From: SHZI01 sp964417725
GTDB lineage: Bacteria; Pseudomonadota; Gammaproteobacteria; Steroidobacterales; GCA-2729495
Direction: 5' to 3'
DNA length: 64,000 nucleotides
Assembly (NCBI GenBank): GCA_964417725.1
Contig: CAYQIV010000005.1
Span: 62,001 to 126,000 of the forward strand
A program made the position numbers and the translations under genes. The notes below the pieces were generated by a model that was not told where the DNA came from, ran no database searches, and worked only from the letters and a program-made list of their open reading frames with translations. Shown here in pieces: positions 18,372 to 27,282 of the stretch. Within the stretch, counting starts at the first letter, position 1. The number at the start of each line of letters is the position of its first letter.

Positions 18372-19235
18372 TCAGGCCAGCAGGTCGTCCTGCTCGCGGT
18401 CGCCAGCGGGATCGGCGAAGTGGAAGCCGGCGGCCTTGATCCTGGCGTTGGACACGCCCTTCGGACCCTTGACGACGCCGAGCCACGTGACCGGCTCGAG
18501 ACCCTCGCGGGCACAGATGCGGTCGAAGAACTGCTGCTTGTCGTCGCTGATGTCATTGAAGAGGTTGTAGAGCCCGGACATCTGCCGGGCAATGGCGAAG
18601 TCCAGCGCCCGGACGACGTCATCGCGGTGGACGAGCATCGCGTCGGAGCGGCCGTCGAAGGGGATCTGCCGGCCGGCGATGTACCTGAGTTCGTTGCGGT
18701 GCTCACGTCCGGGGCCGTAGATGGTGCCCGTGCGGAAGTGGCAGACGCGGCGCTCCTGGTCGGCCAGCGCGGTGAGGCGCTGCTCGGTTTCGATGTAGAC
18801 CTGTGCGGCCGGGGAGTTGGCATTGGGCGCGGTGTCTTCGGTGATCGGGCTGACACCGTGGGCATCGCCGTAGGCGTTGAGCGAACTGCAGAAGATGATC
18901 TGGCGCAAGGCGGGCGCGGAGTCGATGGCCGCAGCCACGCCCTCGGCGGTGCCGACGTAGGCGTCGCGGTAGGCAACCGGGTCCATGTAGGGCTTGCCGT
19001 CCTTGATACCCAGCCCGCCGGCCATCGTCAGCAGCAGGGCATCGGCATCGGCAAGGAGGCCGCGCATCTTTTCCGCGTCGCTGCCTTTCATGACGATGAC
19101 CCGATCGGCCACTTCGGCGAGTTCGGCCACGCGCTCGGGCCGCGTGGTCGTGACGCTGACGACATGACCGTTGCGACGAAAATGACGGGCGGCAGCCAAC
19201 CCCGTGTAGGCCGCACCGACGATGGCGATCTTCAT
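18372..19235 (-). CDS. NAD-dependent epimerase/dehydratase family protein
   Basis: 287 residues from the ATG at 19235, preceded by GGGAGA. Rossmann N-terminus MKIAIVGAAYTGLAAARHF, then RIEVA-type helices, IIFCSSLNAYGD (active-site Ser region) and TGTIYGPGREH, typical of extended/atypical SDR proteins. A canonical YxxxK pair is not obvious, so it may be an atypical SDR with reductase, epimerase or purely NAD-binding role. It is followed by 240 bp of non-coding sequence before the LpxH-like gene. Confidence 0.75.
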   Translation of the reverse strand: MKIAIVGAAYTGLAAARHFRRNGHVVSVTTTRPERVAELAEVADRVIVMKGSDAEKMRGLLADADALLLTMAGGLGIKDGKPYMDPVAYRDAYVGTAEGVAAAIDSAPALRQIIFCSSLNAYGDAHGVSPITEDTAPNANSPAAQVYIETEQRLTALADQERRVCHFRTGTIYGPGREHRNELRYIAGRQIPFDGRSDAMLVHRDDVVRALDFAIARQMSGLYNLFNDISDDKQQFFDRICAREGLEPVTWLGVVKGPKGVSNARIKAAGFHFADPAGDREQDDLLA

Positions 19236-19346
19236 GTTCCGTCTCCCTGGCAATACGCACCGGCCTGGCGTGGCTGCGCCACCCGGACCGTGCGGGAATG
19301 ACACCGCAGACCCGTCATCGGGCGCGGCCGGCCGGCCGGCCCGTCC

Positions 19347-20117
19347 TCACGGCGAACCAGCGGGGGGCAACGCAGGCGTAACGATGGCCTCGCGAATGCG
19401 CTGGCCGACGTCGTCGCCGACGACGCGGTAGACACCTTTCCATGCCCGCGGATCGAGCGCATCGCTGTGCAGGAGCGCCATGTGCCGCGGGTCGCGCCCG
19501 GCCAGTGCGGCGGCCGTGGCCGCCGGGTAATCCAGCGTCCGCGACAGCGTCAGGCACTGGTCGAGGTATTCGATGAGGGCAGGCGACACGCGATCGAACT
19601 CGGCCTTGTCCGTGGGCCGGCCGGCGGCGATGCCCCAGGGCGACAGGTACACGGCGATGGCCGGGTTGGCGGGGGCCATCGCACAGACATTCTGGCGATC
19701 GGTGGTCGCTTTCCAGTAGGCCTTCGTCACGGGACCATACACGGTGCGATACCAGTCGGGATGATCGACCGGGTCCAGCCGCGGGATGATGTCAGCATTG
19801 TAGACGCAGGCGTCCGGGGCAAATTGCACGACCTGTGCGTGGAAGTGCGGCACGGCCGATGCCGGGCGGGCAAACAGGAACACCAGATTCGTGTCGACCG
19901 GGTCGCTGTGCAGGCGGAAGTGGATCAGCCGGTCGAGCCGGCCGTCACCCTCGGCCACCCACAGGCGGAAGGCGCCGGCCGGGGCACCGCTGGCCACGTT
20001 CGTCAGGCGCATCAACGGCTCGCCGGCCTGCGACTGCCGCTCCCGGAACGGCGATGCCGCCAGCACCCGCTCAACCAGCAGGGTGCTGAATGCCAGTCCG
20101 AATGCGGTTTCAGTCAT
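19347..20117 (-). CDS. Possible ferredoxin-dependent bilin reductase-like protein
   Basis: 256 residues from the ATG at 20117; a GTG four codons upstream is possible. No neighbour explains it. Residues 77-115 line up without gaps, from memory, with the core of cyanobacterial PcyA: F-x-x-P-x4-P-x-F-x3-V-V, then AD-x-x-P. On this alignment D109 corresponds to the catalytic Asp105 of PcyA, while the position of His88 is Leu, as it is not His in several other bilin reductases. A later SPWG ... RPTDKAEFDRV stretch resembles the family region WG ... RPTxxEE. No signal peptide. Call is tentative: a bilin/tetrapyrrole reductase fold in an apparently non-phototrophic bacterium. Confidence 0.45.
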   Translation of the reverse strand: MTETAFGLAFSTLLVERVLAASPFRERQSQAGEPLMRLTNVASGAPAGAFRLWVAEGDGRLDRLIHFRLHSDPVDTNLVFLFARPASAVPHFHAQVVQFAPDACVYNADIIPRLDPVDHPDWYRTVYGPVTKAYWKATTDRQNVCAMAPANPAIAVYLSPWGIAAGRPTDKAEFDRVSPALIEYLDQCLTLSRTLDYPAATAAALAGRDPRHMALLHSDALDPRAWKGVYRVVGDDVGQRIREAIVTPALPPAGSP

Positions 20118-20335
20118 GGGGCGGTACACATCAGCCGATGCACGGCGATTCTAGGCGCAGCCAACCGGCCGAACCCCCGTGCCACATCCCCTGTCCACCC
20201 TGCAGTTCCAGTGCCGGCGCCAACCGCCTGCGGGCCGAGCAGCCGCTGCGGCCACACGCCTCGCGGCCCATCGCCACGCCGCCGGGCATCCCGCACAAGC
20301 CGACAGGCCCGGCAACCCGGCGACCCGGCAGAACG

Positions 20336-20962
20336 CTATGCCCTGGTACGGCGGCGGACACGCGGCATGGGCCAGAAACGCGGCAGGGCCTCGACGCGCT
20401 GCTGCCAGGCACGGACATGGGGATAGGGCCGTGTGTCGATATCGCCGTCGCCGGCAAGCATGACGTAGGGATAGCAGGCGATGTCGGCGATGGTGGCATG
20501 AGACAGCGCCAGCCATTCGCGCCCCGTCAGGTGCGCTTCCATGATGCCGAGGATGCGGTTGGCGATGCGCACGGCCTGGCCGTAGTTGTATGGCCAGTTG
20601 AGCAGCTTGATGCCGCGCGCATGCGCCAGCCCGTTCTGGATCTCGTTGGCCGCCACCGACAGCCAGCGCATGACATGCGCCAGCGCCAGCGGCTCGAGCG
20701 GCGCCCAGTCGTGGAGATCGCGGTTGCCATAGCGCGCGGCGAGGTAGAGCAGGATCGCGTGCGAATCGGTGAGGATCTCGTTGCCATCGACCAGCACCGG
20801 AATCTGGCCGAAGCGGTTGCGCGCGAGAAACTCCGTGCTGAGCTGCTCGTTGCGCTGGAGATCGACGACGCGCTTCTGGCAGGGCAGGTTGAGCAGCCGG
20901 AGCATGAGCTCGACCTTGTACGAATTCCCCGAGCCCGGACTGGTGAAAAGCGTCAGGTTCAT
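20336..20962 (-). CDS. Glutathione S-transferase family protein
   Basis: 208 residues. Thioredoxin-like N-terminal domain (LTLFTSPGSGNSYKVELML, FGQIPVLVDGNEILTDSHAI with the cis-Pro and the ESxAI-like glutathione-binding motif as DSHAI) followed by an all-helical C-terminal domain (ATIADIACYPYV, the GST N-capping box). Conjugates or reduces electrophiles with glutathione in the cytoplasm; substrate unknown. Divergently oriented from the luciferase-like monooxygenase at 21131, with 168 bp between them for promoters. Confidence 0.85.
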   Translation of the reverse strand: MNLTLFTSPGSGNSYKVELMLRLLNLPCQKRVVDLQRNEQLSTEFLARNRFGQIPVLVDGNEILTDSHAILLYLAARYGNRDLHDWAPLEPLALAHVMRWLSVAANEIQNGLAHARGIKLLNWPYNYGQAVRIANRILGIMEAHLTGREWLALSHATIADIACYPYVMLAGDGDIDTRPYPHVRAWQQRVEALPRFWPMPRVRRRTRA

Positions 20963-21130
20963 TCGCCAGGCCTCTCGTCGCGCACCGGTCTGCTTCCCGA
21001 GGCGTATCTTGCGGGCAAACAGTCACTGGCGCCATGCCATTTATCAACCTGTCACCAGCGGTTAAGCTGGGCACCCCGCCGCAGCCCGGTTGCGGCGGCC
21101 ACCCGCCAGCTTTCCCGTGGAGAACGCCCG

Positions 21131-22171
21131 ATGCAGCTCGAGATCATCCTGGAACCGGACCTGACCACGGCCCAGGTCGCCGAAATCGCCGTCGCCGCCG
21201 AAAACCTCGGTTTCCGCGCGCTGTGGCATTCCAACTATCACCACAACCCCGACGCCTTCGTCGCGCTGGTGCCGGCGGCGCTGGCGACGAAGAAGATCCT
21301 GCTCGGCGCGCTGGCGGTCAGCCCCTACGAGATGCACCCGCTGAAGATCGGCAATGCCCTGCTGACCCTCAACGAGATCAGCAACGGCCGGGCGATGGTC
21401 GCCATCGGCGGCGGCGGCTCGGTGATGGGCGCCATCGGCATCAAGATGGACCCGAAGGCCCAGCGCATGCTGCGTGGCGTGCGCGAGGCGGTCGAGATCG
21501 TGCGCTGGATCGTCTCCGGCGAATTCTGCATGAAGTACGACGGCGAGCTGTTCAAGGTCACACGGCCCTTCAAGCATGTCTGGAGAAAAGCACCGACCGC
21601 ACGCGTCCTGACCTGCTCGACCGGGCCGAAGATGCTCCAGCTCGCCGGGCGCATCGCCGACGGCACACAGATGAGCGACGTCACCCCCGAGAAGATCGAC
21701 CACCACATGGCGCCGCTGCGCGCCGGACTGGCACAGCGCGAAAAGCCCGCCGAGGATTTCCGCATCGGCAACTTCTGGGCATGGCACATCAAGGAAGACG
21801 TGGCCAAGTCGATGTACGAAGCGCGCCGCGAGCTGGTCTTCCGCGGCGAGCTGCTGCCGCCGAAGTACGACATGCTGCCCTACGTCAGCGAGGAAGAGCG
21901 CCAGGTCGTCATCGACAAATGGCAGAACTTCGCCAAGGCCTACTGGACACGCTCGGGCAAGATCGACGATGTCGACCCGTCGATCGTCGAGCGGCTCATC
22001 GCGGCCTGTTCGTCGGCCGGCGGCATCGACGCCATCGATGCCCAGATCGAACGTTTCCGCACCTTCGAACGGGCCGGCCTCACCGAGCTGTCGGTGCGAC
22101 TCTTCGACGAACCCATGGCCGGGCTGAAGATCCTCGCCGAACACGTCCTGCCGCATTTCGACAAGGCCTGA
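21131..22171 (+). CDS. LLM-class flavin-dependent oxidoreductase
   Basis: 346 residues beginning MQLEIILEPDLT; the frame is open upstream, but the ATG at 21131 gives the family start at the first beta-strand of the TIM barrel. Segments such as ENLGFRALWHSNYHHNPDAF, LLGALAVSPYEMHPLKIGN and GRAMVAIGGGGSVMGAIG match bacterial luciferase-like monooxygenases/F420-dependent reductases. Likely uses FMNH2 or F420H2; substrate not predictable. Monocistronic; possibly linked to the divergent GST in processing xenobiotics. Confidence 0.8.
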   Translation: MQLEIILEPDLTTAQVAEIAVAAENLGFRALWHSNYHHNPDAFVALVPAALATKKILLGALAVSPYEMHPLKIGNALLTLNEISNGRAMVAIGGGGSVMGAIGIKMDPKAQRMLRGVREAVEIVRWIVSGEFCMKYDGELFKVTRPFKHVWRKAPTARVLTCSTGPKMLQLAGRIADGTQMSDVTPEKIDHHMAPLRAGLAQREKPAEDFRIGNFWAWHIKEDVAKSMYEARRELVFRGELLPPKYDMLPYVSEEERQVVIDKWQNFAKAYWTRSGKIDDVDPSIVERLIAACSSAGGIDAIDAQIERFRTFERAGLTELSVRLFDEPMAGLKILAEHVLPHFDKA

Positions 22172-22252
22172 CACAGCGGGCGGCAGGGTGCCGGCCACGC
22201 GCCCTGCCCGCCATCGTGCATCCGCTGGCGCGCGGTGGACGAAGAGTCCACC

Positions 22253-22957
22253 ATGGACACCATGCACGACACGACCGCCCGCCCTGCGGGCCACGCCCCC
22301 GGGGCCGCGCTGCTGGCCTCGGTGTTGCTGTTCGGCGGAGGACCAGCGATGGCCATCGAAGAACCCGCGTTCACCCTCGTCGAGGAAATCGGCGACATCG
22401 AAATCCGCCGCTATGCCCCCTATCTGGTCGCCGAGACCCTCGTCGAGGGCAAATCCTTCGACGATGCGGGCAACGAGGGGTTCAGGCGTTTGTTCCGCTA
22501 CATCACCGGCGCCAATGGCGGTGAGCGCAAGATCGCCATGACGGCGCCGGTAAACCAGTCCCCCGGCGGCGACAAGATCGCCATGACCGCACCGGTGAAC
22601 CAGTCGCCCCGCGGCGACAAGATCGCCATGACCGCACCGGTCGACCAGGCGGCGTCGGCGGACGGCTGGGCGGTGTCCTTCGTGGTGCCCTCGCGCTACG
22701 ACGCCGACAGCGTGCCGCAGCCCACCGACCCGCGGGTCTACATCCGCGAGATCCCCGGCGATTTCGTCGCCGTGCGCCGCTATTCGGGCCTCTGGAGCGA
22801 GGCCCGTTTCGCGCGCGAACGCGAAGCACTGCTCGACGAGATCGAGGCGGCCGGCTACACCGTCACCGGCGATCCGCGCCTGGCCCGCTACGACGCCCCC
22901 TTCAAGCCCTGGTTTCTCCGTCGCAACGAGGTCATCGTGCCGATCGCCCCGCGCTGA
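22253..22957 (+). CDS. SOUL-family haem-binding protein, secreted, with internal triplication
   Basis: 234 residues from the ATG at 22253 (GAAGAG six bases upstream); a GTG at 22235 is an alternative. Signal peptide to about residue 34 (GGGPAMA). SOUL/HEBP hallmarks: FTLVEEIGDIEIRRYAPYLVAET, EGFRRLFRYITG, KIAMTAPV, and a C-terminal PWFLRRNEVIVPI. The KIAMTAPV motif, normally single, is present three times in tandem as a 15-residue unit. A periplasmic haem- or lipid-binding role is plausible. Confidence 0.82.
   Translation: MDTMHDTTARPAGHAPGAALLASVLLFGGGPAMAIEEPAFTLVEEIGDIEIRRYAPYLVAETLVEGKSFDDAGNEGFRRLFRYITGANGGERKIAMTAPVNQSPGGDKIAMTAPVNQSPRGDKIAMTAPVDQAASADGWAVSFVVPSRYDADSVPQPTDPRVYIREIPGDFVAVRRYSGLWSEARFAREREALLDEIEAAGYTVTGDPRLARYDAPFKPWFLRRNEVIVPIAPR
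22529..22663 (+). repeat. Three tandem 45-bp units inside the SOUL gene
   Basis: Units at 22529-22573, 22574-22618 and 22619-22663 each begin AAGATCGCCATGAC and encode KIAMTAPV plus a seven-residue linker (NQSPGGD, NQSPRGD, DQAASAD). Units 1 and 2 are nearly identical; unit 3 diverges at its end. The multiple of three keeps the frame. Confidence 0.9.
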
Positions 22958-23072
22958 GGGCAGACCCCGGCGGCGCAAGGTCACACCCCCGCCCGATCCT
23001 GGCAAACGGCGCCGCCGAAACCCTCGTTTGGCGATACACTGCCGCGGTTCCCGTGCCTGACCGGAGACCCGC

Positions 23073-24233
23073 ATGACCGCCCAGTCCCCCGCCGATGCCC
23101 CGCGCGCCATCATTGCCGGCGTCCTGTTGAGTTGCATCGGCGTGCTGGCGGTGATGGTCGCCCCGGTACTGGTGAGCGTGCTGGTCGCCGGCGGCATGGA
23201 CCCGCGTCAGGCCGGTCAGATCACCGCAGCGGAACTGTTCGGCACGGCACTGGCCTGCATCACCGCGGCATTCTGGATCGCACGGCTCGACTGGCGCCTG
23301 GTGGCTTCGGGGGCCATCGTCGTGGTCATCGCCGGCAACGTGCTGTCGACCCTGCTGCACGGCTGGGGCGCACTGCTCGTCCTGCGCTTCGCCACCGGCT
23401 TTTTCGGCGAGGGCACGGCCTTTGCCATCGCCATGAGCGTGCTCGGCACCAGCACCCTCAAGGAACGCAACTTCGCCTGGGCGATCGCCGCACAGGTCAT
23501 CGTCGGCGTGCTGGCCTTCCAGCTCACCGCCTCCGGTGCGCGCTGGGGCGTGTCGGGCGTATTGCTGCCGGTGGCCGGTTTCGCCGCGCTGGCGCTGCTG
23601 GTGGTGCCCGGTGTGCCCCATGGCGCACATGTCACGGCCGGCGGTCACGGCGGCGATGGCGGGCGCATGCCGCCGCTGGCTTTCGCCAGCCTCGCCGTGA
23701 TGCTGGCGTGGTGCACCGGCCTCGGCGCGGTGTGGAACTTCATCGTCGCCATCGGCGTCAGCGCCGGCCTGGCGGAGATCAGCGTCGGCCAGGCGCTCGG
23801 CCTGTCGACCCTGATCGGCACCAGCGGCGCCCTGCTCGCCTCGTGGATGGCGACGCGCATCGACCGCCTCCCCGCGGTGATCGGCGCGCTGGTCGTCCAG
23901 GCGGTGATGATCACCCTGTTGCGCGGCGAGATGCCCTGGCTGCAGTTCACCGTGACGGCGGCCGTCTACCAGATCTTCTGGAACATGACCGGCCCCTACC
24001 TGATGGGCACCATCGCCCTCAGCGACACCAGCGGGCGGGCCAGCGTGCTGATCCCGGCCGCGCAGATCGGCGGCTTTTCGCTCGGTGGCTTCGTCGTCAC
24101 GCTGTTCCTCGCGCCGGGCGGCGGCTACCTGCCGGCCAACGCCACGGCGCTGGTGTGCTTCGCCCTCGCTGCGGGTCTCTTCGTGCCGGTGGCACTGCGC
24201 CTGCGCCGCGCGCTGGCCGTTGCAGCCGCCTGA
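23073..24233 (+). CDS. MFS transporter
   Basis: 386 residues, about 12 membrane helices, with a central hydrophilic loop rich in Gly and His (HVTAGGHGGDGGRMP, about residues 188-202) that separates the two six-helix halves. RFATGFFGEGTAFAIA is the TM4-5 region. It belongs to the major facilitator superfamily; substrate unknown. Starts 115 bp after the SOUL gene on the same strand, so it is probably separately transcribed. Confidence 0.8.
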   Translation: MTAQSPADAPRAIIAGVLLSCIGVLAVMVAPVLVSVLVAGGMDPRQAGQITAAELFGTALACITAAFWIARLDWRLVASGAIVVVIAGNVLSTLLHGWGALLVLRFATGFFGEGTAFAIAMSVLGTSTLKERNFAWAIAAQVIVGVLAFQLTASGARWGVSGVLLPVAGFAALALLVVPGVPHGAHVTAGGHGGDGGRMPPLAFASLAVMLAWCTGLGAVWNFIVAIGVSAGLAEISVGQALGLSTLIGTSGALLASWMATRIDRLPAVIGALVVQAVMITLLRGEMPWLQFTVTAAVYQIFWNMTGPYLMGTIALSDTSGRASVLIPAAQIGGFSLGGFVVTLFLAPGGGYLPANATALVCFALAAGLFVPVALRLRRALAVAAA

Positions 24234-24240
24234 GCCCGCC

Positions 24241-24753
24241 TCAGCGGCGCCAGATCTGGCGCGGCGCGTAGCCTTCCTTGCGCAGGTAGTGTTCGGTCAG
24301 CACGATGCGCTCGGGGGCGAGCTTCATGAGCAGGCCGCGCGGCGGGCCGTCGAGCGGCCGGCCGATCTCGAACGATGACGCCGGCCATTTGAAGATCGAC
24401 ATGCCGTGGCGCCACTCGGGGGTGTCGACTTCCAGCAGCTCGGCCCGGCCGAAGAGCTGCACGCCCATCGTGCACGCCCAGCCGGCCATCGGGTTCATCA
24501 CCGCGAAGCTGACCCGCGGGTCGCGCTGCATGGCCTTGAGCTTGGGGCTGTTCGGCTGGGGAAAGACGTAGACCGTCAGTTCGTCGGCATAGAACTCGAC
24601 CGGGCTGCCGATCGGGCCATCGCGGCCGATGGTCGAGAGCACGCCGATGTTGGTCATCGTCAGGACCCGCCCGATGCGGTCCTCGAGGCGTTCGCGCGGC
24701 AGGGGGACGGTGGGCCAGTTTTCGGGCTCCAGCCAGGGGTGCGCTGCGCTCAT
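24241..24753 (-). CDS. Pyridoxamine 5'-phosphate oxidase-like flavin-binding protein
   Basis: 170 residues from the ATG at 24753, which follows GGAGG by five bases; the frame continues upstream without a ribosome site. Split-barrel fold signatures: IGVLSTIGRDGPIGSPVEFYAD, LTVYVFPQPNSPKLKAMQRDPRVSF, where the RDPRVS turn is typical of PNPOx/F420-binding split barrels. Likely a flavin or F420 oxidoreductase of small substrates. Convergent with the MFS gene, only 7 bp apart. Confidence 0.75.
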   Translation of the reverse strand: MSAAHPWLEPENWPTVPLPRERLEDRIGRVLTMTNIGVLSTIGRDGPIGSPVEFYADELTVYVFPQPNSPKLKAMQRDPRVSFAVMNPMAGWACTMGVQLFGRAELLEVDTPEWRHGMSIFKWPASSFEIGRPLDGPPRGLLMKLAPERIVLTEHYLRKEGYAPRQIWRR

Positions 24754-25005
24754 GGGGTCCTCCGCATCAGGGCCATCCTGCCGACGGGGCAGGCCCGGAT
24801 TATGACGCCCGTCCGGGGGCGCGCGGTACGCGGCATGGCGCCGCGCCGCGAGGTGGCCCGACACCCCCCATCCGGGCTCTTGACAGCCGCCGGGATTGGC
24901 CTATCTTTCGCGCCGAAAAGGGCCTGCTGATGCGCTTCGGCGCCGCTGCGGGCCTTGGCGCCACCCGCAACCACAAGTTCGACACGGCACACAGGATGAC
25001 GTCAC

Positions 25006-25212
25006 ATGGCGAAACGCAGCCAGGAGTCCGCTGATTTCGACTGGGCCGAGGAGGAAGGCGACGAACCCGTGGCCGCCGAAGCCCCCGCCCCTGCGCCCCC
25101 GACCGGCGCCAAGGCCGGTTTCCATCTCGCCGCGGCACGCCGCATCGAGGAGGCGCGCGAACGACTGCAACTGCGCAAGGCCATCGAGGATTTCGACGAC
25201 TACGACATCTAG
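25006..25212 (+). CDS. Small PA3496-like charged protein
   Basis: 68 residues. Acidic N-terminal half (DFDWAEEEGDEP), an Ala/Pro-rich linker and a charged C-terminal helix (RRIEEARERLQLRKAIEDF) ending DDYDI. The arrangement 'RRIE...LRKAIED' with an acidic end resembles the short PA3496-type proteins of pseudomonads, described as putative envelope-integrity proteins. Resemblance is from memory and the protein is short, so the name is tentative. Preceded by a T-poor leader with no clear promoter. Confidence 0.5.
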   Translation: MAKRSQESADFDWAEEEGDEPVAAEAPAPAPPTGAKAGFHLAAARRIEEARERLQLRKAIEDFDDYDI

Positions 25213-25280
25213 CCTGTGGGCGGGGTGTCGCGGTCGGCTATCGGCAACAACCCAGGGCTTCCCCACGCCGCGAGAGACCG

Positions 25281-25451
25281 ATGGAAGGACATGCCCGCAA
25301 GCCGGGCGACGACGACGGCGACCACCTCGAGGACTACGCGGACGAGCTGCCGGACGATCCCGCGATCCGGCGCCTGCTCGCCGGCCACGAGCGCCACCGG
25401 CCGCACGACAAGCCGCCCCGCCACAAGCCCGACGATCCCGACCGCGACTGA
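25281..25451 (+). CDS. 56-residue highly charged hypothetical protein
   Basis: ATG at 25281 with GAGAGA four bases upstream. The protein starts MEGHARKPGDDDGDHLEDYA and ends in a His/Lys/Asp-rich tail (HKPDDPDRD). No domain is recognised; no hydrophobic segment. It follows the previous small charged gene by 68 bp on the same strand, and the two share an acidic, proline-containing character. It could be a chance frame in GC-rich DNA. Confidence 0.4.
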   Translation: MEGHARKPGDDDGDHLEDYADELPDDPAIRRLLAGHERHRPHDKPPRHKPDDPDRD

Positions 25452-25532
25452 CCGGCCCCGGACCGTCCTTCTTGTGCCCACCACATCGGACCGTGCCGCG
25501 GCCCGGCACCGGGGGTTGTGCCCCCGGAGCGG

Positions 25533-27128
25533 TCAAACCGGCAGGCCGAGGGCACCCGGGTTCATGAGGTTGTGCGGGTCGAGCTGGGCCTTGAGGCCCT
25601 CGACCAGCGCCCGCGTGGCGGGCTTGCGCGTCTCGAGGTAGGGGTAGTCCTTGCCGACCTGCATGTGGCCGGCACCATTGCGCACGCTGATCTCCTGGAT
25701 GCGCTCGCGCAGTTCCTTGACGAGCGCCCGCCCGGCGGGGTTTTCGCCATGCACCGGCATGGTGGGCAGCAGCGCCGGCGGATAGACCCGTTCGTGGTAG
25801 ATGGTGCGCGCGTCCTCCCAGAGGAACGTCGGCTCGTAGATGAAGAGGTTGGTGCTGAACGACATCAGCATGCGCGTCAGCTGCACGCGGTCGCGCTGCA
25901 TGCGGTCGCGGTATTCGGCGAGCAGGGCTTCGAAATCGGCATGGTGCTTGAGCACGGCCGAAAACGGCAGCACGCCGTGGACCGGCTTCCAGCGTTCGCC
26001 GTTGGGGCCGAGGATCGGTGTGATCTCCATGAACGGGTTGGCGTGAAAGTAGGTCGGGATGGAGTTGGCGACGGGCGCGCCGTGCTTCGACATGATGTCG
26101 CGCGCCGCGGCCAGCTTGAGGCGCGCCTCGGCGTCGCTCAGGCCTTCGCAACTGAAGTGCGCCGAGTAGACGGCGTTCTTGAGGAAGTCACGGCCGGCGA
26201 GCGCCATCCGGCCGAGCTGCAGTACGCCGTCGAGGGGGCTGCGCGCGGCACCGAAGACGGTGCGCGCGGCGGCCCACGGGCTGGTGGATTCCATGCGCGT
26301 CAGGGCGGTTTTCTGCTGGCGCGGGTCGAGGGCGAAGTTCTGCGCCACGACGCCGAGCGGCGCGATCTCCATCAGCGCCCTGAGGCAGCTTTCGCCGTCG
26401 GGGAAGCCGTAGGAGGCGGCGGCGAAGCCCGTGGGGTTTTTCATCAGCCGCAGGGTGATGCGTGCCTTGATGCCGAATGCGCCGGCATCGCCGACGAAGA
26501 GGCCGGCGAGGTCAGGCCCGTAGTGGCGGAAGAAGGGCAGCGCGTGGTGGCCGCCGGCGGTGCCGGTGGAGAGCATCTCGCCGCTGGCGAGGATGACGTC
26601 GAGGCCGATGAGCGAGTCGGCCGACAGGCCATGGACACCTGAACCGTAGTTGACGGCGTAGTGCGACATGCCGCCGCCGACGGTGGCGGCGAGCCCCGAG
26701 AACGGGCCCCACATCGGCGTGCGCAGGCCGCGCGGCTTGAGGGCGTCGTAGAGCTGGGCCCAGGTGACGCCCGGTTCGACCGTGACGTAGAGATCCTGTG
26801 CGTTGATCTCGATAGCGGTCAGCCGTGACATGTCGAAGGTGACGGTCGGCGCGCGCACCGGCCGGTAGCCGTCGGTGTAGGAGGCCCCGCCGCCGCGCAC
26901 GACCATCGCCGCGCGCGCGCGGCTGCAGACGCGCACCGCCTCCTGGAGTTCATCGATGCTGCCGGGGCGCACCACCGCAACGGGGAGCACGTCGGCACCG
27001 CGGTAGACATCCGTGGAATAGAAGCGCAGCGAGGTTTCGTCGGTGAGGACGTGCCCGGCGCCGGTGACCGCCGCCAGCCCCTCGAGCAGCGTCGAGCGTA
27101 CCGTGTCGGCCGACGTGTCGGCATTCAT
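25533..27128 (-). CDS. VAO/4-cresol dehydrogenase-type FAD-binding oxidase
   Basis: 531 residues from the ATG at 27128 (MNADTSADTV); the frame extends to 27416 through low-complexity sequence with no signature. The PCMH-type FAD domain has VAVVRPGSIDELQEAV, the pyrophosphate loop VVRGGGASYTDGY and WGPFSGLAATVGGGMSHYA. A C-terminal substrate-cap domain ends DPHNLMNPGALG, the usual ending of vanillyl-alcohol oxidase and p-cresol methylhydroxylase flavoproteins; length also fits. Likely oxidises a phenolic or related alcohol; no cytochrome subunit gene adjoins. Last gene before the exopolysaccharide locus. Confidence 0.82.
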   Translation of the reverse strand: MNADTSADTVRSTLLEGLAAVTGAGHVLTDETSLRFYSTDVYRGADVLPVAVVRPGSIDELQEAVRVCSRARAAMVVRGGGASYTDGYRPVRAPTVTFDMSRLTAIEINAQDLYVTVEPGVTWAQLYDALKPRGLRTPMWGPFSGLAATVGGGMSHYAVNYGSGVHGLSADSLIGLDVILASGEMLSTGTAGGHHALPFFRHYGPDLAGLFVGDAGAFGIKARITLRLMKNPTGFAAASYGFPDGESCLRALMEIAPLGVVAQNFALDPRQQKTALTRMESTSPWAAARTVFGAARSPLDGVLQLGRMALAGRDFLKNAVYSAHFSCEGLSDAEARLKLAAARDIMSKHGAPVANSIPTYFHANPFMEITPILGPNGERWKPVHGVLPFSAVLKHHADFEALLAEYRDRMQRDRVQLTRMLMSFSTNLFIYEPTFLWEDARTIYHERVYPPALLPTMPVHGENPAGRALVKELRERIQEISVRNGAGHMQVGKDYPYLETRKPATRALVEGLKAQLDPHNLMNPGALGLPV

Positions 27129-27282
27129 CGTTCCGTCCCCGTGATGTGCGACCGGGAAGCATTGTAGGGCGCCGCCCGGGTGTCGGGTCGGGCTTTTCGG
27201 ACGGCCTGGCCGGAGGGCGGTGCCGGGTGTCGTCGAGGGCGCCTGATGGGGGCTGGGGACACCCGACATGGCAGTGGCCACA

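Noticed and set aside
21062..23197. 711-codon open frame antisense to the LLM and SOUL genes
   Set aside because: Spans two well-supported genes and shows the His/Asp/Gly bias of reversed coding sequence.
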